Shown: positions 23,385 through 37,099 of the stretch, piece after piece
How positions within the stretch are numbered: the first letter of the stretch is position 1
Layout: every line of letters begins with the position of its first letter
Assembly: GCA_028023455.1 (NCBI GenBank)
Contig: JAQFVV010006704.1
Location: 386,276-450,275, forward strand
Source: Epiperipatus broadwayi
Taxonomy: Eukaryota; Onychophora; Udeonychophora; Euonychophora; Peripatidae
Direction: 5' to 3'
Length of the DNA stretch: 64,000 nt
The notes under the pieces: model-generated
What the model saw: the letters and a program-made list of their open reading frames with translations, nothing else
Told to the model about the DNA's origin: nothing
The model's database searches: none
Position numbers and translations under genes: made by a program

Positions 23385-23905
23385 TTACCCATAATCTGCT
23401 CTATCCCATTTCCACAACATAATTTTTGTCAACTCTATAACCTTTATATCTAAATCCCCCTTATCTTTTCCCAGACCCAGCATAAAAACCAATAATTCAC
23501 TTTCTGTATAATCACTCTTTTCATATTTATTTTTCCACAACTTCATTATATGTACCCTTTCTGTTTTCAAACATTTACATTCAATTAACAAATGCCTAAT
23601 ATTTTCTATCCCTTCCTTACATAATTTACAAAATAAATCACCCATATTTTTCCATTTATATGTATATTTTTTTGTAGCTAAAGATCCTGTTCGAGCCTTA
23701 AACAATAAACTACTTTCCTTACTATTATCATATATTATCTCACACCTAATATTCTGTTTATTTCTATATATATTTAAACTCTTTTTACTCTCCATACTAT
23801 TTTTCCATCTCTCTAACTCCCTAATCTTTATTAATAAATTTATTCTTTTATCCCATTCCTTACTACTATAACACTCAATAATCCTCTTAACACAATCATT
23901 CCATC
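23385..23905 (-). pseudogene. C-terminal CCHC domain of the same ORF2
   Basis: This continues the RT after the one-base shift. A helical basic region (RINLLIKIRELERWKN) is followed by FCKLCKEG...IRHLLIEC, a C-x2-C-x8-H-x4-C finger typical of the C-termini of several non-LTR ORF2 proteins. It ends LWKWDRADYG before the stop at 23,385. An internal ATG at 23,795 is not a real start. Confidence 0.8.
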
Positions 23906-24912
23906 TTTTTTACAAATATACTGATATAAATTCTTTATCCAAATCTTTTGCATACCACATTACCTTTCTCACCCATCTTGTTACCTGCCCTTTACTCATA
24001 ACCCAATTAAATACTATTTTAGCTATTCTTTTATTATTCATAAACTGCAATCTACCAAACATTTTCATTTTACTTTTTGCATCTCTCATATGAAAACTTG
24101 ACCATCTTATTTCTCCTTGAATTGCCTTTCTTGCTGTCCATATTTCTGCATCCAATGCATGTCTTCCTACTTCCCTTTGAGCTTTTTCTAAGTAATCTAA
24201 TATCTTTTTACTAACATATAATGCATCATTACTATATGTTAACCCTGCTACTGCAACTCCTTTCCATATAATTCTAGCTACATCATATTTATTATATAAA
24301 AACACTGTTAATTTCTTTATCAATCCCTTTCTTTTCTTTACTTCATTTATCAATTTTTTCTCCCATTCATCCAAATAATTTTTCTGATTACTTAAAATAA
24401 TTCCCAAATAACTATATCTATTCACCACACTTAACTTAATATCTCCCAATAAAAATTCTACATCTTCTTTTTCCCCAGTATTAGCCATCATTATATTTGA
24501 TTTTTCTTCACTAAATTTAATCTCCATCTCTTTACCCACCCTTGCACATGTCCTCAACATAACTTCCATATCTTCTCTTTTTTCTGCACACAAAAATATA
24601 TCATCCACAAAAAAAAGACCTGACAAAATATATACTCCCTTACTATCTATTAACAGTATTTCTATCCCTCTTCCTAATCTTTCTATTGCTCTTTCCATTT
24701 CACTCAAATACAACACAAACAAAATAGGTGACATAGGGCATCCTTGCCTTAGTCCCACACCATTTTTAACTTTAATTGATTCTATATTCTCTAATTGGTA
24801 TATATAATAATTATTTTCATATAATTGCTTAATAATATCTATTAAAGCTTCATCCATTCCCAAATTTGCTAAACTTATCCATAATCTATTTCTATTTATT
24901 CTATCATATTTA
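23906..24912 (-). pseudogene. Reverse transcriptase fragment of the second non-LTR family
   Basis: The minus-strand frame opens with YDRINRNRLW, the second half of motif A. It continues with GLRQGCPMSPILF (motif B), FFVDDIFLCAEKRED (motif C as FVDD), EIKFSEEKSNIM (motif D) and YSYLGIIL, then a basic thumb region. There is no start codon of its own, because the upstream endonuclease and RT palm are missing. The frame stops at 23,910 at a run of A residues. The next frame carries on immediately (KRWNDCVKRII), so a single one-base shift in that A-run separates it from the C-terminal part. Decay is therefore light apart from the 5' truncation. Confidence 0.85.
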
Positions 24913-25319
24913 TTCTATCTTGTTTATTCATTTAAAACAGCTCCCTCTGTTATCAATTTTATAAAACTTATAATTCTATTTTAAACTTCCAATTTTCCCA
25001 ATTATATTTATTAACCATATTCAAATATTATAAATACAACTACTTAACCATCATTTCACATATATACATACATATGAATATCAAATATTCATACATCCCC
25101 TACATATAGATATATACATCTTCACATCACCTCTAGACACATAAATAAAAAACAAAAAAACAAAAAATAATATATAAAAACTATATAAAATATAAAAGAT
25201 TAAAGAATAAAAAATTAAAGAATAAAAAATTAAAAAATTAAAAAAATTAAATGTAGGAGTAGCTGCTTTTTTTTCCAATTGATATTTAAAATTAGAGATG
25301 TTGCCATATTTTTCAGTAA
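24913..25319. other. AT-rich gap between RT fragment and ORF1-like relic
   Basis: The endonuclease and first RT motifs expected here for an intact element are absent. The stretch is AT-rich and includes a short gaataaaaaattaaag repeat near 25,200. Confidence 0.5.
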
Positions 25320-26244
25320 TAGTTGGAGATCCATTTATGCAAAATCAATATGACAATTTTTAATTTGTCCATGTAATAATAGAGGGTGGTCAATGTCGAT
25401 GTAGCATAGCATTTTCACATTAAGGAATTTAATATTGTTTTTAAAAATATATTTTTGCATTTTGTTATGAAACTCAATGCATAAATATTGTTGGGATGGT
25501 TTAGAATTTTATAAATGTAGTTCCATAGTTTCTTTTCTGTCAATAATTGATAGAATTCATTGGTGGGAAATTTTGTAAGTTTGCAGTTAATATTTGTGGT
25601 GGTTATTATGACAGATTTACCATTGTGAAATTTTTTAAAAGATTTTAGTAAATTTTGTGGTATGGTAGAGTTGAATTTTTCTGCATAATAGGCATATAAT
25701 CAAGTGATATTTGTTATGAGTTTGAAATGTTTGTGGTGCCCATTATTTGATTTTTATCATTTTTATTATCAAGGTTGTAAACTTCTGTGATATCTTCCAA
25801 TGTTAATTGAATGTTATTGACCATGCTTGCAGAATGATCTTTAATGATCCTTATATAAGTGTTAATATTTAATATATTTTTAGTATTAGAAGCATTGGTT
25901 AGTGAATCTTTTTTGATTTCATTTCTATTGGTTGGTTTATCTTTATTGGCATTGTAAATTTTATAATTTTGTAGGTTAGAAAAGTTTTCCATATTATCGC
26001 TAAGGCCTTGTAGGTGTGATTGCTGTTTGGAGTGTTTTTCTCCAATTTGAAAAATATTTTCTGCTAGTGGCATGATTTTTTTAATTGCTTTTTGATTATT
26101 TTTGTTATGAGAACTTTGGTTAATTCCAGATTGGAAATTGGAAAGAATAGTAGAGGCTGTTAAATTATGATCGGCAGCATTGGATTTATGAGGATTGCAA
26201 ATTTCCTCCTTTATGATGGAATTTAATGGGTCGTTAAACATCAT
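25320..26244 (-). pseudogene. ORF1-like relic of a non-LTR element
   Basis: A 176-codon ATG frame (26,244-25,714) is rich in Asn, Lys, Ser and Ile with no domain I recognise. Beyond its stop, protein-like sequence continues in another frame (FHNGKSVIITTTNINCKL, then FYQLLTEKKLWNYIYKIL). After a further shift it reads MLCYIDIDHPLLLHGQIKN. Such a polar N-terminal half followed by a conserved-looking C-terminal half fits a non-LTR ORF1 protein. It lies upstream, on the same strand, of the RT fragment at 23.3-24.9 kb, so it may be ORF1 of the same element with the middle deleted. It could also belong to another element. Confidence 0.4.
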
Positions 26245-26430
26245 AAAAAAAGGTTACATTTAGGTAAGTGATATAAAAAAGACTGAACTGGTTATTTGAA
26301 ACTGTTCAGCAGTTGTTTATAAAAATACTGTGTATAAAATAGAAAATAAAATGTAGAGTAAAATATACAAACATTAATTTTTCTAAAATGATGAAATGGT
26401 GCAGCTGAGCTGTACAAATGCCACCTAATG

Positions 26431-26521
26431 GACTACTACTACTACTAGAAGTAATACTACTAGCACTTGTACTACTACTACTACTAGTGCTACTACTACT
26501 ACAATTACTATTATTACTACT
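26431..26521. repeat. Imperfect (ACT)n microsatellite
   Basis: ACT triplets with interruptions. The minus-strand poly-Ser frame here is an artefact of the repeat. Confidence 0.9.
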
Positions 26522-26570
26522 GTGGCATATGGCATTCAAACCCTAACCTTAGCCTATATATATATAGATA

Positions 26571-26673
<103 letters not shown>

Positions 26674-29330
26674 TAGACTACATTATTATCATTATTGAGC
26701 TAGTAGTATTATTAGTCTACTCAATGTGGCAATTTTTGTGAAATTCATCTCTTTTATAGGTTACTATATATATATATATATGATTCTCTATCATTTATAC
26801 CATTTAAAAACATTATAATTTGCATTTAATTTGTATTGAAACCAACATTATATGATTGTTAGTAAAATAGAATAAATTCATATTTAAATTTAAGTTTTAA
26901 AAATCTCTTTGGAGATGTGACTTTACAATTAAATAAATAAATAATCTAATTTGGTGTAGTGAAAATTCCACTACAAAAATATTATTCATTATTAAATAAT
27001 CTAATTGTTTTATTGCTCGGGAATTCATAAGAAGTTTGAGCATTAGAAGTGCCAAAAACTGGAATCAATCCAAGGACTTTTTATTTTCTAAAATGAGTAC
27101 TTGCATTCAAATGCATAGAAAAAAGAATAGACACCTTTCTTATTCCTTGGATCTCATATTTTAACTACTTTTTCTTTGATTATTTATTGATATCCACATT
27201 TGTAGGATTGGTAATAAGGATACCTTTAAATAATTATTATTTAATTTTTATAAGTGTTGATATTTAAACCTCATTCTTAAACAATGTAAACTGCTAAAAA
27301 CAAAAAAATCTCTATGGATATTTTTTAATGAGTGAATGAAATGAAAAGGGATTTTTCTGCAATATTTAAAATTGCATTATTAAAGGAGACACGTTTTTCA
27401 AATTATTTCTTTGAGTTTCAAATATAGATCTGTACTGAGTAAAAAAAGTTTTCAGAGACAAAAACATAGTTATGAATGGTGAAAATTGAGAAAGTAGGTC
27501 ATCTCAATGAATTCCTGTGAATTTTAATTAACATATATTCTTTTGCTAATTTTCAATTTTATCAATATTTTTTTTCTAGAATGAAACGTGTGAGTTTTAT
27601 CCTCTCTGGTGTTTACAATTCCTCTTTTTCTTTTGCTGTTACTTTAATTAAGGCAAAGTATTGGGGGGGGGGGCAATTAAAATTACACCTTTTAATTCTT
27701 CAAGAGTTTGAATTTTTTTTTAATAAAGTAACTATCAGTAATATAGTTATGTCTATAGCAAGAGAAGTAATCACTTGGCTCATTTTTCTACTTTAATATA
27801 CATGAAAATTTATCATTAATATATATGGCATATCATATTAAAAGTTAATTTATAAGTTACAAACTTTCAACACCCAACCCTTGACATCATCCACTGAAGA
27901 TAAATACATTAGTAAATCAAAAACTATCTCTCACTTTTGCGGATTATCATAATATTATTTAAATGCTATGTACATTTCAACAGAAAAGTAGATTTTTATA
28001 TAACTTAAACTTTAATTTTAATTTTATTCATGCTGAAGAGATTTTCGACATAGATATATCATATTCATAATAACCTAAGTTTATTTGGTGCTCACACATT
28101 ATATTTTTCTCTGTCATTACTTTAATATTTAAATATATTCTGTTTTATTCAAATTTATTTAAATAATTTATTTTTTTGAAAGAGAAATACATTCATACCT
28201 ATTATTAATCATTTGCTAGATTAGAGAATATCATAGCCCAGATATTATAATATAAATCAGAGTATCATATATTTTATTGGTAAACATTGGACAAATGATT
28301 ACCTATGTAAGATAAGATGGACCTTCACTATGTGAATTTTCTGGTTCAGCAAAAAATGTTTGAAGATTATATGGTAGAGCAAAAATTTTAAGTATATCTA
28401 AAAAGGATATATCCTTAACAGTTTAATAATTGTTTTGAACTATTTTTCATACTTGATTGAGGAAAGTTTATTTACAATACTAATGTGGGGCTGTCCTAAG
28501 CTATAGATACACTAAGCAGTCATCTAGGGTACAAAAATGTAAGAACATCACATCCAGAACCAGGTAAAATGAAAATATGTATTAATTTTTTTAGCATTTT
28601 ATAAATGACCACTCAACAATTAGTAAACAAGGTAAGTACTGCCATCTTCTTCTTTACTATTTCTCTATGGAAAATTGATTGAGCTTTTTCCAACTGCAGA
28701 CTATTTATTATAAAATAAATTCCTAATCATATTCAATATTTTAAAAAAAATTAAGATTCACCTCAATAGGTTTGAATCTTAAATTATGATATCGACAGGT
28801 AGACTGTTAATTAAAATTATTGTTCCATGAGACACCTCTAGTCTTTTTTTATAGTATTAAGTTAAAAAAACTACTTTTAGCATAATCTTTAGAAAAATAC
28901 AGTTAGTAAAAATACTATTAGTAAACGAATCTTAATTCTTTTAAATATTTCCTATCTTATGAATAAAGTTTAATGACCAAGCTTGAGTTTTAATAACAAT
29001 GTCTCTTCTTTTATTTTATTTTTTTTATTGACTACAGAAATCGACATTTTTTGAGATTTTATTTAAATATATTTTACAAATAAAGTTTATTAAACATAGG
29101 ACTTAATGTAAAAATAACTTTTTAAAAAAACTTTGAAAAATGAATATAAATCTGGAACTTTTTACTGGCAAAACCCAAGACTGGACAAAATTAGTATTTT
29201 TATACCTATAATGAATTAACTGTATTCATATAAATCTTGACTTTTCTACACTAGTAATAACTTTTAATAAAATAAAAATCACACACTTGTAATTAAATAT
29301 ATGATTCCACTTTTTGCTTAATATATTATC
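26674..29330. other. AT-rich DNA, no gene recognised
   Basis: Only short frames without features are present. A ten-base G run occurs near 27,663. Confidence 0.6.
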
Positions 29331-29790
29331 AAATTATTAAATTGGAAGTCAAAGAAGTCAAACTCCAATAATGTGCTATTTTTTAAATATTATAAATCTC
29401 TGCGCACTCACCCTCCAGTAAGAGTTTAAAAAACTTAAGTGAATCGCTTAAATTTAAAGTGTATTTCTATATATATACCAACTCTCACTGACCATGCTTA
29501 AATCAGGGCTTGATTCTATTGTGTTCCTAATGTTATAATCAAATATTGAATCATCCAAATCTAGTTAATCTATTGCAGGAGAAAGTCCTGATTTAAGCAT
29601 GGTCAGTGAAAGTTGGTAAATATATAGAAATGTCCTCTAAACTTAAGTGATTCACTTAAGTTTTTAAACTCTTACTGGTGGGCAAATGTTCAGAGATTTA
29701 TAATATTTAAGAAATAGCACATTATCAGAGTTTTAATTCCAATTTAATAATTTCAAAATTTTCAGCATTTTATAATAATAGATTTTTATT
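29331..29790. mobile_element. Foldback element, family A, copy 1
   Basis: Inverted arms (29,331 to ~29,520 and ~29,575 to 29,753) share aaattattaaattgga, aatagcacattat/ataatgtgctatt, ataaatctctg, cttaagtgaatcgctta-like and agcatggtcagtgaaagttgg blocks. There is no coding capacity. Related sequences occur at 29,840-30,115 and 37,935-38,080. Confidence 0.8.
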
Positions 29791-29839
29791 TATAAGTTGT
29801 ATTAGTCTGATAGTGGATGGTTAAAAATGATACACTTTC

Positions 29840-30115
29840 TTTCTCCTGTGATAAGTTAACTAGATTTGTACAATTCAATATTTGATTATAACATTAGGCA
29901 CACAATAGTCTCAATCTTTGATTTAAGGATAGTCAGTGAAAGTTGGTATATATAGAGAAACACACTCTAAACTTAAGTGATTCACTTAAGTTTTATAAAG
30001 TATTATTGGTGGGTGAGTGCACAGAGATTTATAATATTTAAAAAATAGCACATTATCCAAGTTTGTCTTCCAATTTAATATTTTCAAAATTTTCAGCACT
30101 TTATAAGAATAGATT
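29840..30115. mobile_element. Foldback element, family A, copy 2 (single arm)
   Basis: A direct repeat of the right half of copy 1. It shares ttctcctg, aatatttgattataacatta, gtcagtgaaagttggta, aacttaagtgattcactta, gagatttataatattta and ttttcagcactttata. The left arm is missing. Confidence 0.8.
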
Positions 30116-30283
30116 TAATATATACATGGACTTTTGAAAGGCCATCATTTAGATATGTCAGTTTGGCAGCATTACAAACTATAAAAACTCCATTTAATTA
30201 ATGGCATAATTATTTTCCTCACATAAAATATGTCTATGGTTCATAATAAAAATTACAGATTATTAAATATAGTATTTATAATA

Positions 30284-31600
30284 GTTTTTTTTTTAAATTG
30301 ATTGCTTTGACAATTTTTTTTTGATACTTAATGTAAATTAAGCAAAAGATTTTAATATTATGTAAATAAATATGACAAAAATAGCTAATCTTATTTTTTT
30401 AATTGGTTGCTTTAACAATTATTTTTGCTTTGCTTTGAATAAAATACTCATAATCAAATTAAAGCTGCAAATTTAAATTTAAATTTTTAAATATACCTGT
30501 TATATTTGATATGTGAATTTGACAGCATTTTATATAACTATTAGAATTTCCTGCTTTACATAAAATATTCTTTATGTAATAGTTTTCTTAATTGGTTGTG
30601 AATTTGACATGTAACAGCCTTATGGAGAAATATACATTCACAGGAAACATGTCATAGCATTATATACAAACATTCACATGGATGTTATACATATAGATTC
30701 CAATATCTAAAAGATTATTTAACACTATTTTATTGACTATTTATAAATAACATTTGAACATAAGATTATTAGTACATGTATCATATAGAGAGATTAAAAT
30801 CAAACCACAATTTTATTATCTGATCTACTTATTTATAAACAATGAAGACATTACAAAGTTGTTGTTTTTTTTAGTCAAGTAGATTTTCAGCTTACATTTT
30901 TTACTTTGAAAACCCAAAATTAGCTTTTTTTTTTGTCCCGGCCGAGCTTTTTTTTTTAAAAAAAAAGTAAGCCATAAACTTGATATTAATTGGAATTTAT
31001 CTGAGCAACATGAAAAACAAAAACGTATGATTTACAAGTGCACAATCTTTTATATAAAATCCCTATTTTGTCTGTTGTCTGAATGTTTTCCACACTGCTG
31101 TTTAGTTACTTTAACAAATTACTTTTTTTAATTAGTTGTATTATGTGCTTTTAATTACAGTACAGAACTAAATAGATACAGTATTTGAATCATGAAGAAA
31201 ATGTGATTATATTACATAATTTCTTGTTTAAAATGTGATATTTAGTGAGGGGGAAAATAGACACTGTAGTACCACATGTATATTTAGTTTTCATTAATGT
31301 ATAATTGAAGTCATGTAATTTGACATTGCATCAAATTCTGCAATTAATAGTTATTTGTAATGATGTCAAATTCATATATATATATAGTAGGTACATTTAA
31401 AGCTTTTAATTTTAATTTAGTGACTTAATTTGATAAGCAAGTAATTCAGCAAAACAAAACAAAAATATTATTAAAGCAATCAATTAAAAAAAGACAGCCT
31501 TTATTCTCATATTTATTTTTATAACATTAAAATATTTTGTTTAATTTACATCAACTCTTAAAAAAAATTATTAAAGGGACCAATTAAAAAAAAGATGGTC
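30284..31600. mobile_element. Long inverted-repeat element (~1.3 kb, ~275-bp arms)
   Basis: The left arm 30,284-30,560 matches the reverse complement of 31,330-31,600. Blocks shared in order are ttaattgattgcttta, atgtaaattaa(g/a)caaaa, ttttaat(a/g)tta, a second aattggttgcttta-type copy and gaatttgaca. Each arm therefore holds the attg-attgcttta motif twice, ~100-108 bp apart. The ~770-bp interior has no gene. It contains a GC-rich 13-mer (30,935-30,947) set in homopolymers. The target duplication is not resolved. Confidence 0.65.
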
Positions 31601-31788
31601 TATACATAAGCTGGGTACTTCTCATATTATATTTAAAAAAAACTACCCACGGTTTTTTTTTTAAGAATTTGATTTATAAGATGCATAATTTATTTTTAAT
31701 AGTAAAATATATAAAGCTTTATATATTTTATAGCAAAATCGATCTTATAACTTTTGTAAATGCTTGATATATCTGCTTTATTCTATAG

Positions 31789-32710
31789 TGTTAAAGATAC
31801 AGGCTGCAACTATTTATATCTAGGGTAAATGCGATATAGTATAAATTATCACTATCTTTAATGGGAATTCATAAATAAGAATAACCATTCTATGTCCAGA
31901 AGGTAAACATGAAAAGATAAAAAATAAAGTTTTCTCCGTAAATACAAAAATCAATCAGTGACTACAAATACATTCACACATATCACGTGATCAATTCCTT
32001 GGTCTGTTTATATACAATTCTGTAAAGCTAAACAAACGTCTAAATGCATTTAATCTTTTAGGTATTAAGTTAAAAATTGTAAAGCATATAGTTAGTTATA
32101 TTGTAATGGCAAATTTTATTATAAAAAGTTATCTATGTTAACAATCATCTCTACGTTTAATGCTTTTATACACAAATAAAATCGCAAAGATGTAATTGAC
32201 ATTTAGCAAGAAGTAGTAACTAAATAAATATTTATATTAATATAAATATTTAAGATATATTTTATTTGCAGAATTTTAGTTAAAATACATTGTTCAGCTA
32301 CTCATTTTTTTAAAAAAGACTTCTTGGAAATTTTATTTAAAATGTTTATAGTAAACAAAAATTAAAACTGATCATAACGTAATTAACAACAAAGATTCAG
32401 TTTAAAAACAAGCTATTTTTTTCCACCTAGTTTGACAATGTTAAAGATGTAGGCTGCTTCTATTTATATCTAATGTATACGTTATTCGAGTACATAAAAA
32501 ATATTTAAATACATAAACTAACTATATTTAAGAATAAAAAATTGTAAAACGCATAGATATTAAAAATGATAAAACTTATAGTTAATTACACTTAATAGTA
32601 AATTTCAGTTCAGGAAATTGCCTAAGTAAATGTTTACTTTTATTTTTTTATATACTTAAATAATATATAATGCCTCAAAGATGTAGTTGGCATTTAGCAA
32701 GATCTAGTAA
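31789..32710. repeat. Diverged tandem duplication
   Basis: 31,789-32,220 and 32,440-32,710 share gttaaagat..aggctgc, ctatttatatcta and, near their ends, caaagatgtaattgacatttagcaag, in the same order and orientation. Intervening sequence differs in length. No coding is seen. Confidence 0.6.
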
Positions 32711-35700
32711 AAGAAGAAATGATTTTACTAATAAAAGTATTTACGAAGAACAAAATATAGATTTAAAAAAAAAATATTGTTTTAAGAAAGAATCTCTACC
32801 TTTAGTTGCTTTATAATCAACTTTAATTAATTTCTATCTAATAGAAATTATAGCAAATATTTTTTAAATCACTGTGGACAAATTTAAATTCTAATGCTTT
32901 CAACTAGCATTATATAGTCTATTTAAAATCCCTGCGGTTAGGAAAAAAGTTTAGCACACGATTATAAAAACAATATAAAAACGAATGAATCTCTTGGTGT
33001 TCTAAAAAAGAAATTGCTAAATGGCATATTTTAATTAAAACTGTAAGTAAAATATAAATGTAGAGCGTAAATAATATGAAGCTTAATAAAAGAAAAACAG
33101 AAGAATAGAAATAATCATGATTTTAACTCTTCGGGTTTAAGACATTTCAATGATATAGTAAAATCATTGTCATATATACACGCAAACAAACATTACATGC
33201 TTAGCGTTGCACTTTGAACAACACATTTCCTCAAGAGCCTATCGAAACGTCTGCTAACAAGGTGCAACACTATCTGAAGTATTATTGTAGGATTTCATGG
33301 TTAACGGTTTTTTTATTTTTTTTTTTTTTAAAAAAGCAATGATTAAGATGTAACTTCTTATATGTATAATACATAATTTTGGGATTTACCCGCGTTATTA
33401 ATTCTTGTATTCACTTATTTTGTTAGCCTGCATTGATTAATGCAATAGTAAAATGGATGACTTTGAATAGTAAGATTCTCAGATGGATTTTAGTTCTAAC
33501 GCATCGGGCGCTTGAACATTTTATGAATCCCTGAGTATTTATTTATTTTGTCAAATTACACATGTTATTCTATTGGCAAAGAATATTATAAAGATACCGT
33601 ATTCAACTATCAAACAATACGGAACAACATTAAATATTTATTCAATCAAAAATTTAAAAAATAATAATTAAAAAATATAAACGTTTTCAGAAGGTAATTA
33701 ATTTGACATAAAAAAATCATCAATTGTTTTGATCCATAAACTTTTCAAGATTTTTTAAATCGATAATAATAGGATATATAGTGATGTTTATTGATATAGC
33801 TTCATCTTTTAAAAATCTTGATGTCTTTCTGATTCTTTTTTGGAGATAAGTGTCAGATCTGGATATAGAATTAGAAAATTTTATATTCTGTCACTTTATT
33901 ATCATCATTAATTACATGCATTTCTTATCTCTAGATCTAGCCAATAAATACTTATATCTTCTTTCTTACTTCAAATCAATAGTGTTTATTTTTTAAGTAA
34001 TCATTGAAGAATTTTTGAGGTCTTAGAATTCTCAAGAAATGTATGCATTATAATAAAAAAATAGTTTTTGTTCTTTACAAATAAAAATAAAATATAATTA
34101 TGCATTTTATAGTCTCATTGGAAAATATTATCAGTTATAAAACACGTTTTTGTTTCATCGTAAAATGAAATTGACCGCTTTCAGATTAGTTCAAGAAGTC
34201 AGTGGTAACATTGGGAGCATCTTGTTTTTTTTTCACCATTTAACTGCCATCACTCTTCTGTTAAATAAATTAGCCTCAATTCGTAAGATTAATATGAATA
34301 GTGCGATTCAAATCTATGTGCATTATTTTAATTCTTTATTATATATATTTAGATGCATTTTTTTACAACATACTGATTATTAATTACATTTTTTTAATTA
34401 TTCCAATACACTAATAGATATATAGTTAATATTTTAAATTTTAATATCTTTTTAAATGAACAAGCAATTAATTTCATCTTTCATGAGAGGAAATAAATAC
34501 TGCAGCACTTTATATTTATTCCACTGACTTGTTAGAAAATTTAACTGTCGGTTGGAAATAATTATTTTGAACTGAAAAAAAAATGCAATAAAACTTATAA
34601 TTCTATTTCCATTAATATATTTATATGAAAATGTCTTTTTAAAATTAATTTGCTATTAAAATAAAATAACGATCACATTTAAATTACGAAAGCAGTACTA
34701 TAACTCCAAATGAACAAACAATTAGGATCTCTATGGAAGTGTGAGTTTCACATTAATTTGAAATTGTTTTATATTAAAAAGTGTAAATCAGAATTTTTTA
34801 ATCTTTTTCTTGTCTATACAGATTAAATAAAATTATAATATCTACATAGCATGAATATATTAAAATTATTACTTCCTAAATTATGTATTTCAGTATATTT
34901 CTTAATTCATCAAATAGTTGTAGGTATCACATAGAATTTCTTCTAAGAAAACAGTCGTGAATAGAAATAGGTTAAGCACCACTATCCTAGATCATCAATC
35001 AACTTCCACCCCCTCCTTTTCTCTTTTTATTTTATTCCCTCAAGATCTTTTCATCTTTTTTATAATTATTTTGATTCAAGAATATAATCATTCCAATTTC
35101 TCTTTTGTTTCACAATTTCCATAATAATAAAAAATTCTTTCCATTCATTACTTTTAATTCCTAAATATTTCAAATTTTACTCTTTCAAGTTATCTTTTCC
35201 ATTCTTTTACAAATCCACAATGAAAAATCTTCAATACTTTCATTTTCTTTGTTAATCCACTCTACTTTTTTGGGTATAAAGCCAATCTAAATAAACTATT
35301 TAGCAAATTGTTATTTCAGTTTTAAAATTTAAAGAATAATCTTATATTTCTTAAAATTCTGTTTAACTATTACAATTCTTTCTCTTACATTTTTGTTATA
35401 ATTATCATCATACAATTAATTTGACAAATATTTAAAAGTAGTATAATTTTGGTTCTAAATAGAAAGGTTTCTTTTATTGTAAAAATAAATGGAAAAAATA
35501 TATATTATAGTCACTCATACTTCTAATTGTGCTTAATAAAGTACATTAAAATATTTAAAATAAATTTTAACAAATCAACATATAAATTACTCAAAACAGT
35601 TTGAATAATGGCATATAATCAAGGCATTAACTCAAAACACTATTTATTAGATAATCATAGATTACATGTGTAACTTTTAAAAATAAATATAAAAAGATTA

Positions 35701-36733
35701 TTATGTGTTTTAAAACTAGATAAAAAGTTTATTTATTTATTTTTAAAGCAAATCATAATATATTAACAAGTTAAAAAATAATAACTTGTAAGAAATGAAA
35801 AGTTTATTTTTAAGATAATAATTTGAAAATAAAATTAATTATTTTCAAAATAATGTCAATTAAAAAAACAACAATAGGATAATACAGGTTGCTATGGGAA
35901 TTTTAATGGTTGCTAAACAAAAAAAAAGGTTATCTCTATAAAATTTGTTTAGATCAGTTCTTTTTGTATTATTTATATATTAGCTGTTGTAAAAATTATT
36001 TGTGTTCTTGAGTATTGATATTTATTTATAATGGTGAGGTAAAAATTTAGTTTGAGTGCAATTTCCTCTTTTTAAACATATACCTTTCTTCATGCAACTG
36101 TGATAATACTCCACTAATGAATAATGCACATGCTTCTTTGGTCTTTCACTTTCTATTCTCTGTGAGTGTGCTTTTGTAAGCTTGAATCTATGGCCATTGT
36201 GACAAAACTCAATTAGAAAAATAAATTTAATAGTCAACTATGGATTCCAAGAATAAATCACCGAGAAAGAGTCGTATTTACACATATGAGATATATCTGG
36301 TTTTCATTATTATAAAACATGACTACTAAAAAGGAACTTATTGTTTTTGAAAACATTTTCAAATTGGATTATTTATAAATTTAGACATGAAACTATTATG
36401 ATATATGCATTATGGCCAGAGATCTCATTGTTAGATTGACATTGATATAAAATGTTTTAAACTAAGCAGAAAGAAAAATCTGTAAGGTTTTCTTTTAAAT
36501 AACTTTTATTGAATAAATAATAAATGAATTACAATGTCAAAAGAAATTTTACTTTAGAGAGTATTTTTTAAAGTGAAAACTAATATATTTATATTTTTGT
36601 GCCTTATGCATTTAAAGACAAATACGATATAAAAGAATAAAAACATTAATTTTAAAATATTGTAGGAGTAATAATTTTATAGTTAACTTAAAGACTAAGA
36701 AGTTGATTAAGTTTGATAATATATATATATATA
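32711..36733. other. AT-rich DNA, no gene recognised
   Basis: At 34,975-35,400 the minus strand has short protein-like runs in several frames (for example KYLGIKSNEW and FVKEWKR). They could be the last trace of a non-LTR RT, but I cannot align them convincingly. Nothing else is seen. Confidence 0.5.
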
Positions 36734-37099
36734 CACCTGGGTCTCATTTTATGCAGTAGATAGGTTCCTCAGAAAATGCGCACAAAAGAAATTGCACAAA
36801 AATAGACTTAACTTACCTTGAAAAATGGGAAATACGTACTGTAATTTTCCAAAAATTGTATAAAAGCAAATCAACAATGTAAAATTACTTTAAAATTCGC
36901 ATAAAAAAAAAAAAAAAAATATGACTAATAAAAAACTTCAAATTTGAAAAAAATTGATACAAGACAAACTTTTTTTACTTTTTTTATTAACTACAGTATT
37001 TAATTTTATTCAAAACAATATATTTTTATGTATAATTTACATTTTTTTTCTACATGTATGGTATTTTAATTATTATCGCTATTTGAGACATCAGATTCA

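Larger units (their letters stand above)
23271..24912 (-). mobile_element. 5'-truncated non-LTR retrotransposon (I/Jockey-like)
   Basis: Read on the minus strand, it starts inside RT motif A at ~24,912 and runs through the RT and a C-terminal CCHC finger. After a ~110-bp 3' region it ends in a (CACAT)n tail (atgtgatgtg on the + strand at 23,271-23,290). The conserved 3' end recurs at 37,100-37,155, which supports the 3' boundary. The clade is uncertain: the CCHC-type C-terminus points to the I/Jockey side of the non-LTR tree rather than to RTE. Confidence 0.75.

Noticed and set aside
26306-26539. Poly-Ser minus-strand frame
   Set aside because: It is the translated (ACT)n/(AGT)n microsatellite.
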